DNA of 64,000 bases, taken from Aestuariibacter salexigens DSM 15300. GTDB taxonomy: Bacteria > Pseudomonadota > Gammaproteobacteria > Enterobacterales > Alteromonadaceae. The stretch is taken from positions 744,001 to 808,000 of the forward strand of contig NZ_AUBH01000001.1 in NCBI RefSeq assembly GCF_000429145.1. The letters are read 5' to 3'. The notes under the pieces were generated by a model. It was given only the letters and a program-made list of their open reading frames with translations, ran no database searches and was not told the origin of the DNA. The first letter of the stretch is position 1, and the number at the start of each line of letters is the position of its first letter. Both the position numbers and the translations under genes were made by a program. Shown one piece after another: positions 37,295 through 45,869 of this stretch.

Positions 37295-39091
37295 ATGTCC
37301 TCTTCTTCAACACCCAAATCTTTTTATCTGATTGCACTGGCCATACCGGTTATGCTTATCCTGGCGTTCGAGGGCCTATTGCGTCTGACAGTCAGCGTAA
37401 AAGACTACCCGTTGTTTGTGCCAGCAAGCGAAAAGAGCGACGTCTGGCAGCCTAACCCCGACCTGATAAAACGCTACTTCCATCACCCAGACCTCGCGCC
37501 AAACGTGAGCCCGGATACGCAATTATTTACATTGCAGAAAGCACCGGGACAAGTACGTATTGTGGTGATGGGTGGCTCGACTGCAGCGGGCTTTCCTTAT
37601 GGACGCTTTGGCTCTCTGTCCGGCATGTTACAACAGCGTGTTAAACGCCTTTATCCTGATAAGGATATTGAGGTGCTGTCGGTCGCGATTTCGAGCATCA
37701 ACACCTACACACTGATTGATATTGTCGATGAAGTGCTGGCCATTGAGCCTGATGCCGTGCTGATATACACCGGCCACAATGAATTTCTGGGGGTCATGGG
37801 CGTAGGCTCCAGCTATGCATCTTATGGCAGTGCATGGCTGACCCGGGCGTTTTTATTTTTTCGCGACTGGCGCCTATTCCAACTGATGCAATCAGTGCTT
37901 ATTTCTGCGCCTGATAGTCGTGCACAAGGCGTCAGTGACCATACTGTCATGGCGTCGATTGCCAAGCATAAACATATTGAATTTGGCAGCGAAATGTACC
38001 AAAAAGGCGTCGAACAGTTTGAAAATAACCTGAATTATTTGATTGGAAAGATTGCTGATAATGACGTCAAAACCTTTGTTGCCACGATAGCGTCCAACGA
38101 TACCGGACAGCCTCCATTTTCCGGCAATACGCTGGATAATCCTACCCTAGCCTCATGCATGACAGGGCGCTTGCTGGATAAAGCGGTCAGTTCAGCGTTA
38201 GTAAAACAATACGCTGACAGCGCCAATGCGCATTTCTGTCACGCTCGAGTGTTGGAACATCGCGGTGATATCAATACGGCGCAACAGCATTACACGCGTG
38301 CCAGCGATTTAGACGGCCTGCGCTTTCGTGCCCCCAGTGAATTCAATCAGGTGATCATGCAAACAGCACTGCAATATGATGCGTATCTGGTTGATGTGCA
38401 CAGTGCGATGCAACAAGCATCCGTGACGGGACTTATCGGTAATAACCTGATGCTCGAACACCTGCATCCGAACAAACGCGGATATTTTGTGCTGGCAGAG
38501 GCCTTTGCACAGTCTATCGCCAATAATTGGTTAACCCCATCGATATCACTTGAAGCGTCGCGGCAGATAGCATGGCAGGAGGTACCGTTAACCGAGGCGG
38601 ATGAGTTGTATGCGCAATTTAAAATAAACCAGTTGACCAATGATTATCCCTTTAAAGACACCCCGACAACCGTGACATTTGATGATAAATATACGTTTGC
38701 CGGTGATATTACCTGGCGACGTATACAGGGAGAACCCTGGCTCGACCTGCAGCAATCTCAGCTTAAGGGATATCAGCGTCAACAGCGCTGGACAGAAGCG
38801 GCGCGGGTGGCGGGCATTTTGTATGATGCATTGCCGTTTGAATCACAGACAGCCAATGCGTCAGCTAGCCTGCACCTGCGAGCGGAAAAACCAAAGCTGG
38901 CTGCATGGTATGCGCGACGGGCCGTGCAATTGCAGCCGGACAATATCGATAGTCGATTAACTCTGGCGGAAGCCCTGTTTAAATCCGCTGAGCGTGATCA
39001 GGCCATTGCACAGCTTGAACACATACTGACTATTGAGCCTGATAACCGACGGGCCAGCTACTTCCTGTCGCAGCTAAAAGGAGTGAAGTAA
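37295..39091 (+). CDS. SGNH hydrolase-like protein with C-terminal TPR (first of a tandem pair)
   Basis: A 598-residue protein with an N-terminal membrane anchor (about residues 10-30), an SGNH/GDSL hydrolase domain and a C-terminal TPR-like region (residues ~515-598). SGNH landmarks are Ser95 in VMGGSTAAGFPYG, Asn162 in YTGHNEFLG, and Glu388/His391 in LEHLHPN. A helical insert between blocks (about residues 290-345) carries another TPR-like pair. It probably faces the periplasm and acts as an esterase or acyl/carbamoyl transferase on a surface molecule; this is inference. It diverges from the carbamoyltransferase gene across 179 bp and is followed 3 bp later by a paralogue. Confidence 0.82.
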   Translation: MSSSSTPKSFYLIALAIPVMLILAFEGLLRLTVSVKDYPLFVPASEKSDVWQPNPDLIKRYFHHPDLAPNVSPDTQLFTLQKAPGQVRIVVMGGSTAAGFPYGRFGSLSGMLQQRVKRLYPDKDIEVLSVAISSINTYTLIDIVDEVLAIEPDAVLIYTGHNEFLGVMGVGSSYASYGSAWLTRAFLFFRDWRLFQLMQSVLISAPDSRAQGVSDHTVMASIAKHKHIEFGSEMYQKGVEQFENNLNYLIGKIADNDVKTFVATIASNDTGQPPFSGNTLDNPTLASCMTGRLLDKAVSSALVKQYADSANAHFCHARVLEHRGDINTAQQHYTRASDLDGLRFRAPSEFNQVIMQTALQYDAYLVDVHSAMQQASVTGLIGNNLMLEHLHPNKRGYFVLAEAFAQSIANNWLTPSISLEASRQIAWQEVPLTEADELYAQFKINQLTNDYPFKDTPTTVTFDDKYTFAGDITWRRIQGEPWLDLQQSQLKGYQRQQRWTEAARVAGILYDALPFESQTANASASLHLRAEKPKLAAWYARRAVQLQPDNIDSRLTLAEALFKSAERDQAIAQLEHILTIEPDNRRASYFLSQLKGVK

Positions 39092-39094
39092 GTC

Positions 39095-40777
39095 ATGCGG
39101 ATCTGGCTGTTCAGGCTCATTGCCATTGCCCTGCCATTTGTTTTTCTTATCCTTTTTGAAGGGCTTCTCAGGCTGGTCGGTTTCGGTCAGACCGTACCGC
39201 TTTTTATCGATAATCCTGCCCATCCCGACTATCGACTTGCCAGGCCAGATATCATTTCCCGCTACTTTCCAGATCCCAATCGCGCGCCAAATGTGACACT
39301 GGAACCCACCTTTTTCCTCAAAGACAAGCCTGAAAATAGCGTGCGAATCGTGGTACAGGGCGGCTCGACCGCGGCCGGTTTCCCCTATGGATTAGGTGCG
39401 TCTCTGGCCGGAATGCTCGAACACAGACTGCGTGCTTCACTGCCCTCTCATCATGTAGAGGTAATCAATACCTCATTGTCTGCAGTGAATTCCTACACCT
39501 TATTGGATTTAGCCGACGATATCGTCGAGATCGCGCCTGATGCCGTCCTGATCTACGCAGGTCACAATGAATATCTGGGTATATTAGGCGTTGGCTCAAA
39601 TTATACCGACATTACCAACCCAGCCATTATGAGGCTGTATCTATCACTTAAAGAGTGGCGATTGTTTCAGCTTATGCAGTCACTGTACGCAGCATTCCTG
39701 CCCGCAGCTACGAATGAGGCAGGCGCTTCACGCACCTTGATGGCACAGATCGCAAAGCATAAGGATATTCCGTATGGCTCTGCTATGTATAACGCTGGCA
39801 TTGAGCAGTTTACCGGCAATATGCAACGTCTGATAGAGACATACCGTGCGCACGGCATACCGGTTTACATTGCCACCATGGCGTCAAACCTGGCCAATCA
39901 GGCGCCATTTTCCAGTTCACCCATGACCGACAATGAGCGCATGCTTCTGCAGGATTACGCGCAGGGCAAGAGCGTTAATATTGATTCAGATACGCGCACG
40001 TATAGTGCCGATTTTTGGTATGCGATAGGACGCAGCGCCCAGGCTCGCGGACAGCATGAACAGGCGCGCGCCTACTTTACCCATGCTAAAGACGCCGACC
40101 TGTTAAGATTCAGAGCACCGCAGGCAATCAATGACGTCATTCAGGGCCTGGCTGACCGTCCTGGCGTCACCTTAGTTGATAGTGAAGCTCACCTGCGTAG
40201 CCGCAGCGCCAATGGCATTATCGGCAATGCCTTAATGCTGGAGCACCTGCACCCCAATCTACAGGGTTATTTCTTATTAGCAGACAGTTTTTATCGCGCT
40301 ATTGAAAGCCAAGGCCAGTTTACACCGTGGAAAAACATTAGCATTGAACAGGCGTGGCGCAATCGCCCTGTATTGCCTGCTGAGGAATATATGGGGTTTG
40401 CGATGGTGAAGCGGCTCATGGCGGATTATCCGTTTGTCGATGAGCCACAAATGCTTGCCCTGCCTCGTCCTGCCGACGAGCACCAGCGGTTAGGTCTGGC
40501 GCTGTTTGAGAAGAACATCAGCTGGCTGGAGATGGTAAAACGGTCACAGCAGCTGTATCGACAGCAGAATAATCGTGAGATGGTGATAAAAACCAGCCGT
40601 TTGCTGGCTGACGCCCTGCCACACGATCCTGAAATAAATGCTAAAGCCGCTGCCCTGATGACAGAGCAGCAAAACTGGGCCGAAGCGTATTATTATTTAC
40701 GAAGAAGCCAGCGCGCCGGTAACGTCACGCCGGGTATAGAAAAACAATTACGCATGTTGCAGGCAAAGCTTAATTAA
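39095..40777 (+). CDS. SGNH hydrolase-like protein with TPR-like tail (second of the pair)
   Basis: A 560-residue paralogue of the preceding gene with the same order of parts: N-terminal membrane anchor, Ser91 in VQGGSTAAGFPYG, Asn158 in YAGHNEYLG, Glu383/His386 in LEHLHPN, and a helical C-terminus. The intergenic gap is 3 bp, so they are cotranscribed. The C-terminal repeat region is shorter than in the first copy. Retention of all SGNH residues in both copies argues against one being a decayed duplicate. Distinct substrates or a heterodimer are possible. Its 3' end overlaps the convergent SYLF gene by 8 bp. Confidence 0.82.
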   Translation: MRIWLFRLIAIALPFVFLILFEGLLRLVGFGQTVPLFIDNPAHPDYRLARPDIISRYFPDPNRAPNVTLEPTFFLKDKPENSVRIVVQGGSTAAGFPYGLGASLAGMLEHRLRASLPSHHVEVINTSLSAVNSYTLLDLADDIVEIAPDAVLIYAGHNEYLGILGVGSNYTDITNPAIMRLYLSLKEWRLFQLMQSLYAAFLPAATNEAGASRTLMAQIAKHKDIPYGSAMYNAGIEQFTGNMQRLIETYRAHGIPVYIATMASNLANQAPFSSSPMTDNERMLLQDYAQGKSVNIDSDTRTYSADFWYAIGRSAQARGQHEQARAYFTHAKDADLLRFRAPQAINDVIQGLADRPGVTLVDSEAHLRSRSANGIIGNALMLEHLHPNLQGYFLLADSFYRAIESQGQFTPWKNISIEQAWRNRPVLPAEEYMGFAMVKRLMADYPFVDEPQMLALPRPADEHQRLGLALFEKNISWLEMVKRSQQLYRQQNNREMVIKTSRLLADALPHDPEINAKAAALMTEQQNWAEAYYYLRRSQRAGNVTPGIEKQLRMLQAKLN

Positions 40778-41336
40778 GCTCTGAATCTTTCCAGAATTTT
40801 GTGCCTTTTACGGTGGCCTGCAATGCCAGCCCTGCTTCGGTGAACGTGTAGACGGTCACGTCGCCATAATAGGCCTCACCTTCCACTGAGCCGCCTTTAT
40901 CTCCCGCTTTGGCTGCCGCATCAGCATTACCACCGAAGGTCCAGCCCGACTCAATAAACTGATTCAGGGCCTTCTCGGTATGGAACACCATGACTATGCG
41001 ATAATCCTTCGCACCAAAACCGAGACCTACACCCGCTTCAGCCATATTCATGTAGGTGTATTGCTTAGTACGCATGTTGCGCGCTACACCATAGCCGCCA
41101 CCGGCGGCAATGAATATGACATTGACATTAGCGTTGGAGAATACGGCATAGCCAGCGGCAGAATTAATTTGCTCGCGCACATCCGGTTTATCCCGATAAA
41201 GTTGCGTGAGCGTCTCATCTTTCATTTGTAGGGTAGCCTGACGTTTTTCCGCCACGCTGGACGAAGAGGACGTAGATGCACAGCCAGTTATTATAAGTGT
41301 CATTAAGCAAAACGTGAGTGTCAGTGCTTTTTTCAT
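40770..41336 (-). CDS. SYLF/YSC84-domain lipoprotein
   Basis: A 188-residue protein with a lipoprotein signal ending at Cys19 (ITGC-ASTSS), a Ser-rich linker, and a SYLF (YSC84-like) domain: INSAAGYAVFSNANVN, GGGYGVARN, MNMAEAGVGLGFGAKDYR, and a Gly/Ala-rich end. SYLF domains bind phosphoinositides in eukaryotes; the bacterial lipoproteins have no established role. An AAAGGATC motif precedes the ATG. It is convergent with the SGNH pair and is probably unrelated to the glucan genes. Confidence 0.88.
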   Translation of the reverse strand: MKKALTLTFCLMTLIITGCASTSSSSSVAEKRQATLQMKDETLTQLYRDKPDVREQINSAAGYAVFSNANVNVIFIAAGGGYGVARNMRTKQYTYMNMAEAGVGLGFGAKDYRIVMVFHTEKALNQFIESGWTFGGNADAAAKAGDKGGSVEGEAYYGDVTVYTFTEAGLALQATVKGTKFWKDSELN

Positions 41337-41410
41337 TATTGATCCTTTGTTCTTTCTATCTTAAAGCATGCGCTAATGAGCTTAGTGCGTTACACAAGAA
41401 TTGAAAAGAC

Positions 41411-41439
41411 AAAAAAGCCGGTCGCGAGGACCGGCTTTT
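41411..41439. terminator. Bidirectional intrinsic terminator
   Basis: A GCCGGTC-GCGAG-GACCGGC stem is flanked by AAAAAA and TTTT. It lies 22 bp past the pullulanase stop on the minus strand, and ends the TonB receptor-pullulanase operon. Confidence 0.92.
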
Positions 41440-41460
41440 ACTTATTTCAATTACGCAAGA

Positions 41461-44400
41461 TTACTTTTCAGTAACTGTTACCGTCGGACTGGCCGGATTC
41501 GGGCCTTCTACTTTAAATTCGTAGAGACCTGCTGCCGGTACATCCAGTCTGAGGTTGTTATTGCTCGGCGCAACCGTAATGGGTGTGCCCAGCGTCACAG
41601 TATTATCCGCACCATCTGGAGCACCCAGGTTAACGGCAGACCAATCTTCCGATGCCACCTTGAACTCAACCAGACCAGGAGACAGCTCAATATCAACCGT
41701 GTAGTCACCGTCGGTGAAGCTCAGTTCATTGTCAGTGCCCCAGCCGTTCATGCCGCCACGCAGATAGACCGGCGTGGTGCCGAAGAACTGCTGTTTGAAC
41801 ACACGGATGACCGGCTCTGCTACATCTGAGTTATCCCACTGGAACAGGTAAGGTTCAGCATCCAGCACTTCGATATACAGATTATCGTTAGTGGTTGCCA
41901 GAGGCTTATCCTGACCCAGTTCGACACGACGGTCTTCATCGGCACCGCTTACTGCGCCCAGGTTCACCGTTGCCCAGTCGTCGGTAGCCACTTTGAACTC
42001 GTAGGTACCTGCTTCCATGTCGATGGCGGTTTCGTACACACCTTCGCCCTGGAATTCGAACGGATTATCGGTTCCCCAACCGTTCATGCCACCGCGCAGA
42101 TACACAGGGTTGTCAAAGTACGCATCGGCCTTGCTCACTATCAGCAGAGGCTCTGCGGTGTCATTGGCATCCAGGCTGAACTTGTAAGACGTAGTGGTAT
42201 CAGCAGTGAAGCTCAGATTGTTGTTACTGGTCGCCAGCAGTGTTTCTTCACCTTCAACCACAACATTGTCTGCGCCATCTGGTGCACCCAGATTAACTGC
42301 TGCCCAATCTTCAGAGGCGACTTTGAACTCATGCGTCACACCTTCTTCAAGATTGATTTCAACCGCATAAACGCCGTCACCTTTGTAACCCATTGGGTTA
42401 TCAGTGCCCCAGCCATTCATACCGCCACGCAGATACACAACCGTATCACCGTAAGGTACAACGTCTGGTGCGCCAGCTGTGGCATAGGCAGACAGACCAT
42501 AGCCCTGCTCACCCATCTGCGGCTTAACAAAGACTGCAATAGTCTGGGCCGGGATAGTAAAGGTACCATTGCCTTCGGTATCACCCTCGCCTTCTGTGAA
42601 ATAGGCGTTACGGACAACAGGGTCGTAGCTGTTCATCTGTGTCATGTGTAGCTCGAAGCCTGTCGCCGTATTCACGGTAATCGATCGTTCTTCGTAGCCA
42701 CCATTCACAGCCACCACAATGGCGTCATAGGATGCATCCATATCACTCAGCATCACATCGCTGTCTGGCGTGATGCCATCATCGATGCTCATCAGGATCA
42801 GACCTTCCTGCTGACGGCTACCAATGTTGTGGAAACCAACACGGTCCATGATGTCCTGACCGGTGGTCAGTCTGAACAGCGGGCTACCCTGACGAATTGA
42901 CAGGAACTCTTTGAAGACTTCATGAGAGAACTCAATTTCCGTCATGCTCGCGGCGCGCTCTGGTGCATAGATAAATGCGCCCATTTCAGCCCAGCGGCCC
43001 TGGTTGTCCTGTGCCAATGGCAGACCTACGTTCCAGTTATTGGTGTTCATGCTGAAATCAACATAGTTGAACCAGTCACCGGCATCGTAAGTGTTGCGGT
43101 CCATTGACTTGGAACGCAGCATATCGCCGCCCATTTGCAGGAATGGAATACCCTGCGCCAGAGTTGTCAGGTTCAGACCAATATTCTGCGCTCTGACGCG
43201 CTCTGCTAAGGTCAGGTCAGCCGGTAATACGTAGTTGAACTGATCCCACAGCGTCTCATTATCATGCTTGGACACATAGTTAATGATATCTGCAGGGTCT
43301 GCTGCATAACCGCCCAGGTTCGCCCCTGTGCTTACCGTGCCGCTGGAGGTTTCCAGCACAAAGTCAGTCAGTGTGCCGGCCAGTGAGATCTTGATGCGGT
43401 CCTGTGCACTTAGCGTACCGCCATCCGCTTCACGCTTGAAGAACTCGCCCTGACGAATCGCTTCGCGAATACGGTCATTAAAGGTACCGATCTGGGTACC
43501 AGCCATGTTCAACTGATTCGCCTGCTCGTATCCGCGATCAACGCGGGTCCAGCCCTCACCGTAGAAGTAGTTATCCGGGTCGACCGCACGAACGGCATCC
43601 CACAAACGTACCATGGTGTCTTTACTGGCCTGACTCATGATGTCAAAACGGAATGCATCGAACTTATACTGCTGTGTCCATACCAGCAGGCTGTCATGCA
43701 TGAATTTTTCCATCATCACGTTGCGTGGTTCAGTGTCATCACAGCATGTTTCACGCACAATTGAACCGGTATCCACTTCATAGCGGTGGTAGTAGCCAGG
43801 GACCACTTTATCCAGTACTGATTTAGGGAACACGCCGCTGGCGTTGGTGTGGTTGTACACCACGTCCAATGCGACACGAAGACCAACATCATGCAGGCCC
43901 TGCACCATAGCGCGCATTTCACGAATACGGGCTACACCTTCAGGATCCGATGCATAGCTGCCTTCTGGCACGTTAAAGTGATGCGGATCATAACCCCAGT
44001 TAAACTGATCATGGGCACGCATGTCATTAGCCAGCTCCTGTGCTTTTGACGCTTCACCCAGTGGGTCATAGCTTGCAAATACGCTACCCAGCGTTGCTGA
44101 TGGATCTTCTTCATCACACACCGCCGCATTGCGATTTAGCAGGCAAAGCTCGCCAACGGTGCTATCAAAGTCAACGGTACGTGACACGTCTTCTTCAATG
44201 GTCGCAATATCGTTTGCCGGCAATACATGGAAGTGGGTAAGGCCCGCTTCAGCCAAGGTGCGAAGGTGTTCAACCGGCGCGGAGCCCTCTTCAGTAAAGG
44301 CCAGGAATTTACCACGGTTTGCCTCAGAAACAGTCTCATCGCGTACGCTGAAGTCACGAATATGCCCTTCGTAAATGACCGCGTCTTCCCAGTTTGTGAT

Positions 44401-45801
44401 AGTCGGGATGGTATGTGTATCCCAACCTTCTGGCTTAAGGTCTTCATCGTCCAGATTCACAAAGCGAGAGAAGCGTCCGTTGGTTGATACCGCAACAGAG
44501 TAAGGGTCTGTGACTTCTAACACCTCAATGTTACCGGTGATGGGGTGATACACCGTCACTTCATAACGATACAAGGCACGGTCAAGATCCATACTGGCAT
44601 TGTAGCTCCATACACCAGAGGTATTGTCTTCGACCATCTGGATGGTTTGCGCCAGCGTTTTATCATTGTTGAAGATCAGAAGGTTAACGTTCTGAGCCGT
44701 CGGTGCCCATACCGATGTGATGATACCCGTATCCGTGTACTGGGTACCTAACGTCGCTTCATCGGCATCGTTTTCACCTGTGGTGTAAAGCTGGTCAATA
44801 CCATTGGCCAGTTGGATACCGGTTGCAGCGGTCAATGTGCCTTCAGCGTTGTATGCCGCCAGTACTGCCTGCGTCTTCAGCACAGCTTTGGCGTCGTCAG
44901 CTGTCCACTCGCCCTGGAACGCGCGCAGGCCAGCTAAGTGCGGTGCAATCGCGATCTGCTCATCGGTCAGTGTCACTTCGGTTAGCTCAACGGCTGTACC
45001 GTTCAGGCCCTCTTCCAGCGTTGCCTCAAGATCGGCACTGGCAGAATAATGCAGTTTCACAGACGCAGCGTCGGTATCCCACAGCAGCGTGTTGGCATCC
45101 AGCCAGTGTGCGCCCTGTCCTTCGATGCTGACAGGCTGCGGCCCCAGGCCAAGTAGCGGGAATTCAAACACGGTTGGAACACCAGACAAGGTGAAGTTCA
45201 TGCGTGCAAAGTCACCTTCCTGGTCCAGTGGGCCTCTGAAGTCAGCCCCGCCCATTTCTTTACCCGCATCATCGGTACCGATGTGAATAATGAAGTTGTG
45301 GCAGGAGCCTTCGGTACCGGCATAGCCGGGTTTCAGGTCCAGGATCCAGTACGCGCCGTAGTTAGGATCAACACCATCGTGAATACGTCCAGCCGCCCAG
45401 TCAGTATCGGGATCAGCATAGGCATCACAGGCATCGTTGCTCCATGTGTGCAGACGCCAGCCCTCATAGGCCGGGTCATTGGATGAGTTATCAGCATCCA
45501 CTGCACCGCGGTTATAGTACAACACGGCCTGATCGGCCGCCGGGAAGAATACCGGAGGTGGCAGCGTCGGATCGGCACCGACCACACATTGGTCACCGGC
45601 TTCATTTGGTACCAGCGGTGCCTCACACTCAATAGGAGGCGGGGCGACACATTGGGTACCGGTCGAATCCGGTATAAGAGGGGTATTACAGACCAGCAAG
45701 TCGTTACTTGCCGGTGCTGTACCAGAACCACCACAGCCGGTTAGCAGCAGTGTACTAAGCACCAGCGCAAACAGCCCTAATGCTCGTTTTTTCGTAAACA
45801 T
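41461..45801 (-). CDS. pulA: Multidomain pullulanase lipoprotein with three C-terminal starch-binding-like modules
   Basis: A 1446-residue secreted pullulanase-type GH13 enzyme that debranches alpha-1,6 links in pullulan, starch or glycogen. The lipoprotein signal ends at Cys23 (LLLTGC-GG). Next come two Cys-flanked PL.P...G.QC stalk repeats (~38-73), a CBM41-like domain (~92-190), a CBM48-like domain (~355-450) and the GH13 barrel with the pullulanase-type motif FNWGYDP (~600-606). The catalytic residues are Asp720 in DAFRFDIMSQ, Glu749 in YGEGWTR and Asp847 in SKHDNETLW. Residues from 1122 to the end are three ~100-110-residue repeats beginning YLRGGMNGWGTDN. The ATG at 45801 has a GGAG motif and leads straight into the signal peptide. 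An ATG at 45873 overlapping the receptor stop would add 24 residues before it. It is cotranscribed with the upstream TonB receptor. Confidence 0.9.
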   Translation of the reverse strand: MFTKKRALGLFALVLSTLLLTGCGGSGTAPASNDLLVCNTPLIPDSTGTQCVAPPPIECEAPLVPNEAGDQCVVGADPTLPPPVFFPAADQAVLYYNRGAVDADNSSNDPAYEGWRLHTWSNDACDAYADPDTDWAAGRIHDGVDPNYGAYWILDLKPGYAGTEGSCHNFIIHIGTDDAGKEMGGADFRGPLDQEGDFARMNFTLSGVPTVFEFPLLGLGPQPVSIEGQGAHWLDANTLLWDTDAASVKLHYSASADLEATLEEGLNGTAVELTEVTLTDEQIAIAPHLAGLRAFQGEWTADDAKAVLKTQAVLAAYNAEGTLTAATGIQLANGIDQLYTTGENDADEATLGTQYTDTGIITSVWAPTAQNVNLLIFNNDKTLAQTIQMVEDNTSGVWSYNASMDLDRALYRYEVTVYHPITGNIEVLEVTDPYSVAVSTNGRFSRFVNLDDEDLKPEGWDTHTIPTITNWEDAVIYEGHIRDFSVRDETVSEANRGKFLAFTEEGSAPVEHLRTLAEAGLTHFHVLPANDIATIEEDVSRTVDFDSTVGELCLLNRNAAVCDEEDPSATLGSVFASYDPLGEASKAQELANDMRAHDQFNWGYDPHHFNVPEGSYASDPEGVARIREMRAMVQGLHDVGLRVALDVVYNHTNASGVFPKSVLDKVVPGYYHRYEVDTGSIVRETCCDDTEPRNVMMEKFMHDSLLVWTQQYKFDAFRFDIMSQASKDTMVRLWDAVRAVDPDNYFYGEGWTRVDRGYEQANQLNMAGTQIGTFNDRIREAIRQGEFFKREADGGTLSAQDRIKISLAGTLTDFVLETSSGTVSTGANLGGYAADPADIINYVSKHDNETLWDQFNYVLPADLTLAERVRAQNIGLNLTTLAQGIPFLQMGGDMLRSKSMDRNTYDAGDWFNYVDFSMNTNNWNVGLPLAQDNQGRWAEMGAFIYAPERAASMTEIEFSHEVFKEFLSIRQGSPLFRLTTGQDIMDRVGFHNIGSRQQEGLILMSIDDGITPDSDVMLSDMDASYDAIVVAVNGGYEERSITVNTATGFELHMTQMNSYDPVVRNAYFTEGEGDTEGNGTFTIPAQTIAVFVKPQMGEQGYGLSAYATAGAPDVVPYGDTVVYLRGGMNGWGTDNPMGYKGDGVYAVEINLEEGVTHEFKVASEDWAAVNLGAPDGADNVVVEGEETLLATSNNNLSFTADTTTSYKFSLDANDTAEPLLIVSKADAYFDNPVYLRGGMNGWGTDNPFEFQGEGVYETAIDMEAGTYEFKVATDDWATVNLGAVSGADEDRRVELGQDKPLATTNDNLYIEVLDAEPYLFQWDNSDVAEPVIRVFKQQFFGTTPVYLRGGMNGWGTDNELSFTDGDYTVDIELSPGLVEFKVASEDWSAVNLGAPDGADNTVTLGTPITVAPSNNNLRLDVPAAGLYEFKVEGPNPASPTVTVTEK
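41464..42438 (-). repeat. Three tandem C-terminal modules of the pullulanase
   Basis: Modules start at residues 1122, 1233 and 1345 of the pullulanase (DNA starts near 42438, 42105 and 41769 on the minus strand). Each opens with VYLRGGMNGWGTDN and contains an EFKVA(S/T)(E/D)DW..VNLGA segment. Modules 1 and 3 share the ASEDW..VNLGAPDGADN stretch almost exactly, and module 2 is more diverged. The fold is probably an E-set/starch-binding module (X25-like); glucan binding is inferred. Confidence 0.8.
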
Positions 45802-45869
45802 AATAGATTGCTCCACAGTCTTTTCTTGCTTACTGCGTCCAAAGATGGCAGCGATTTTCATGATGGTCT

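Noticed and set aside
41464-42438. Regularly spaced DNA repeats that could suggest a CRISPR-like array
   Set aside because: The repeats are ~110 codons apart, in frame, and encode the YLRGGMNGWGTDN modules of the pullulanase. Spacers are coding and similar to each other, and no cas genes are present.
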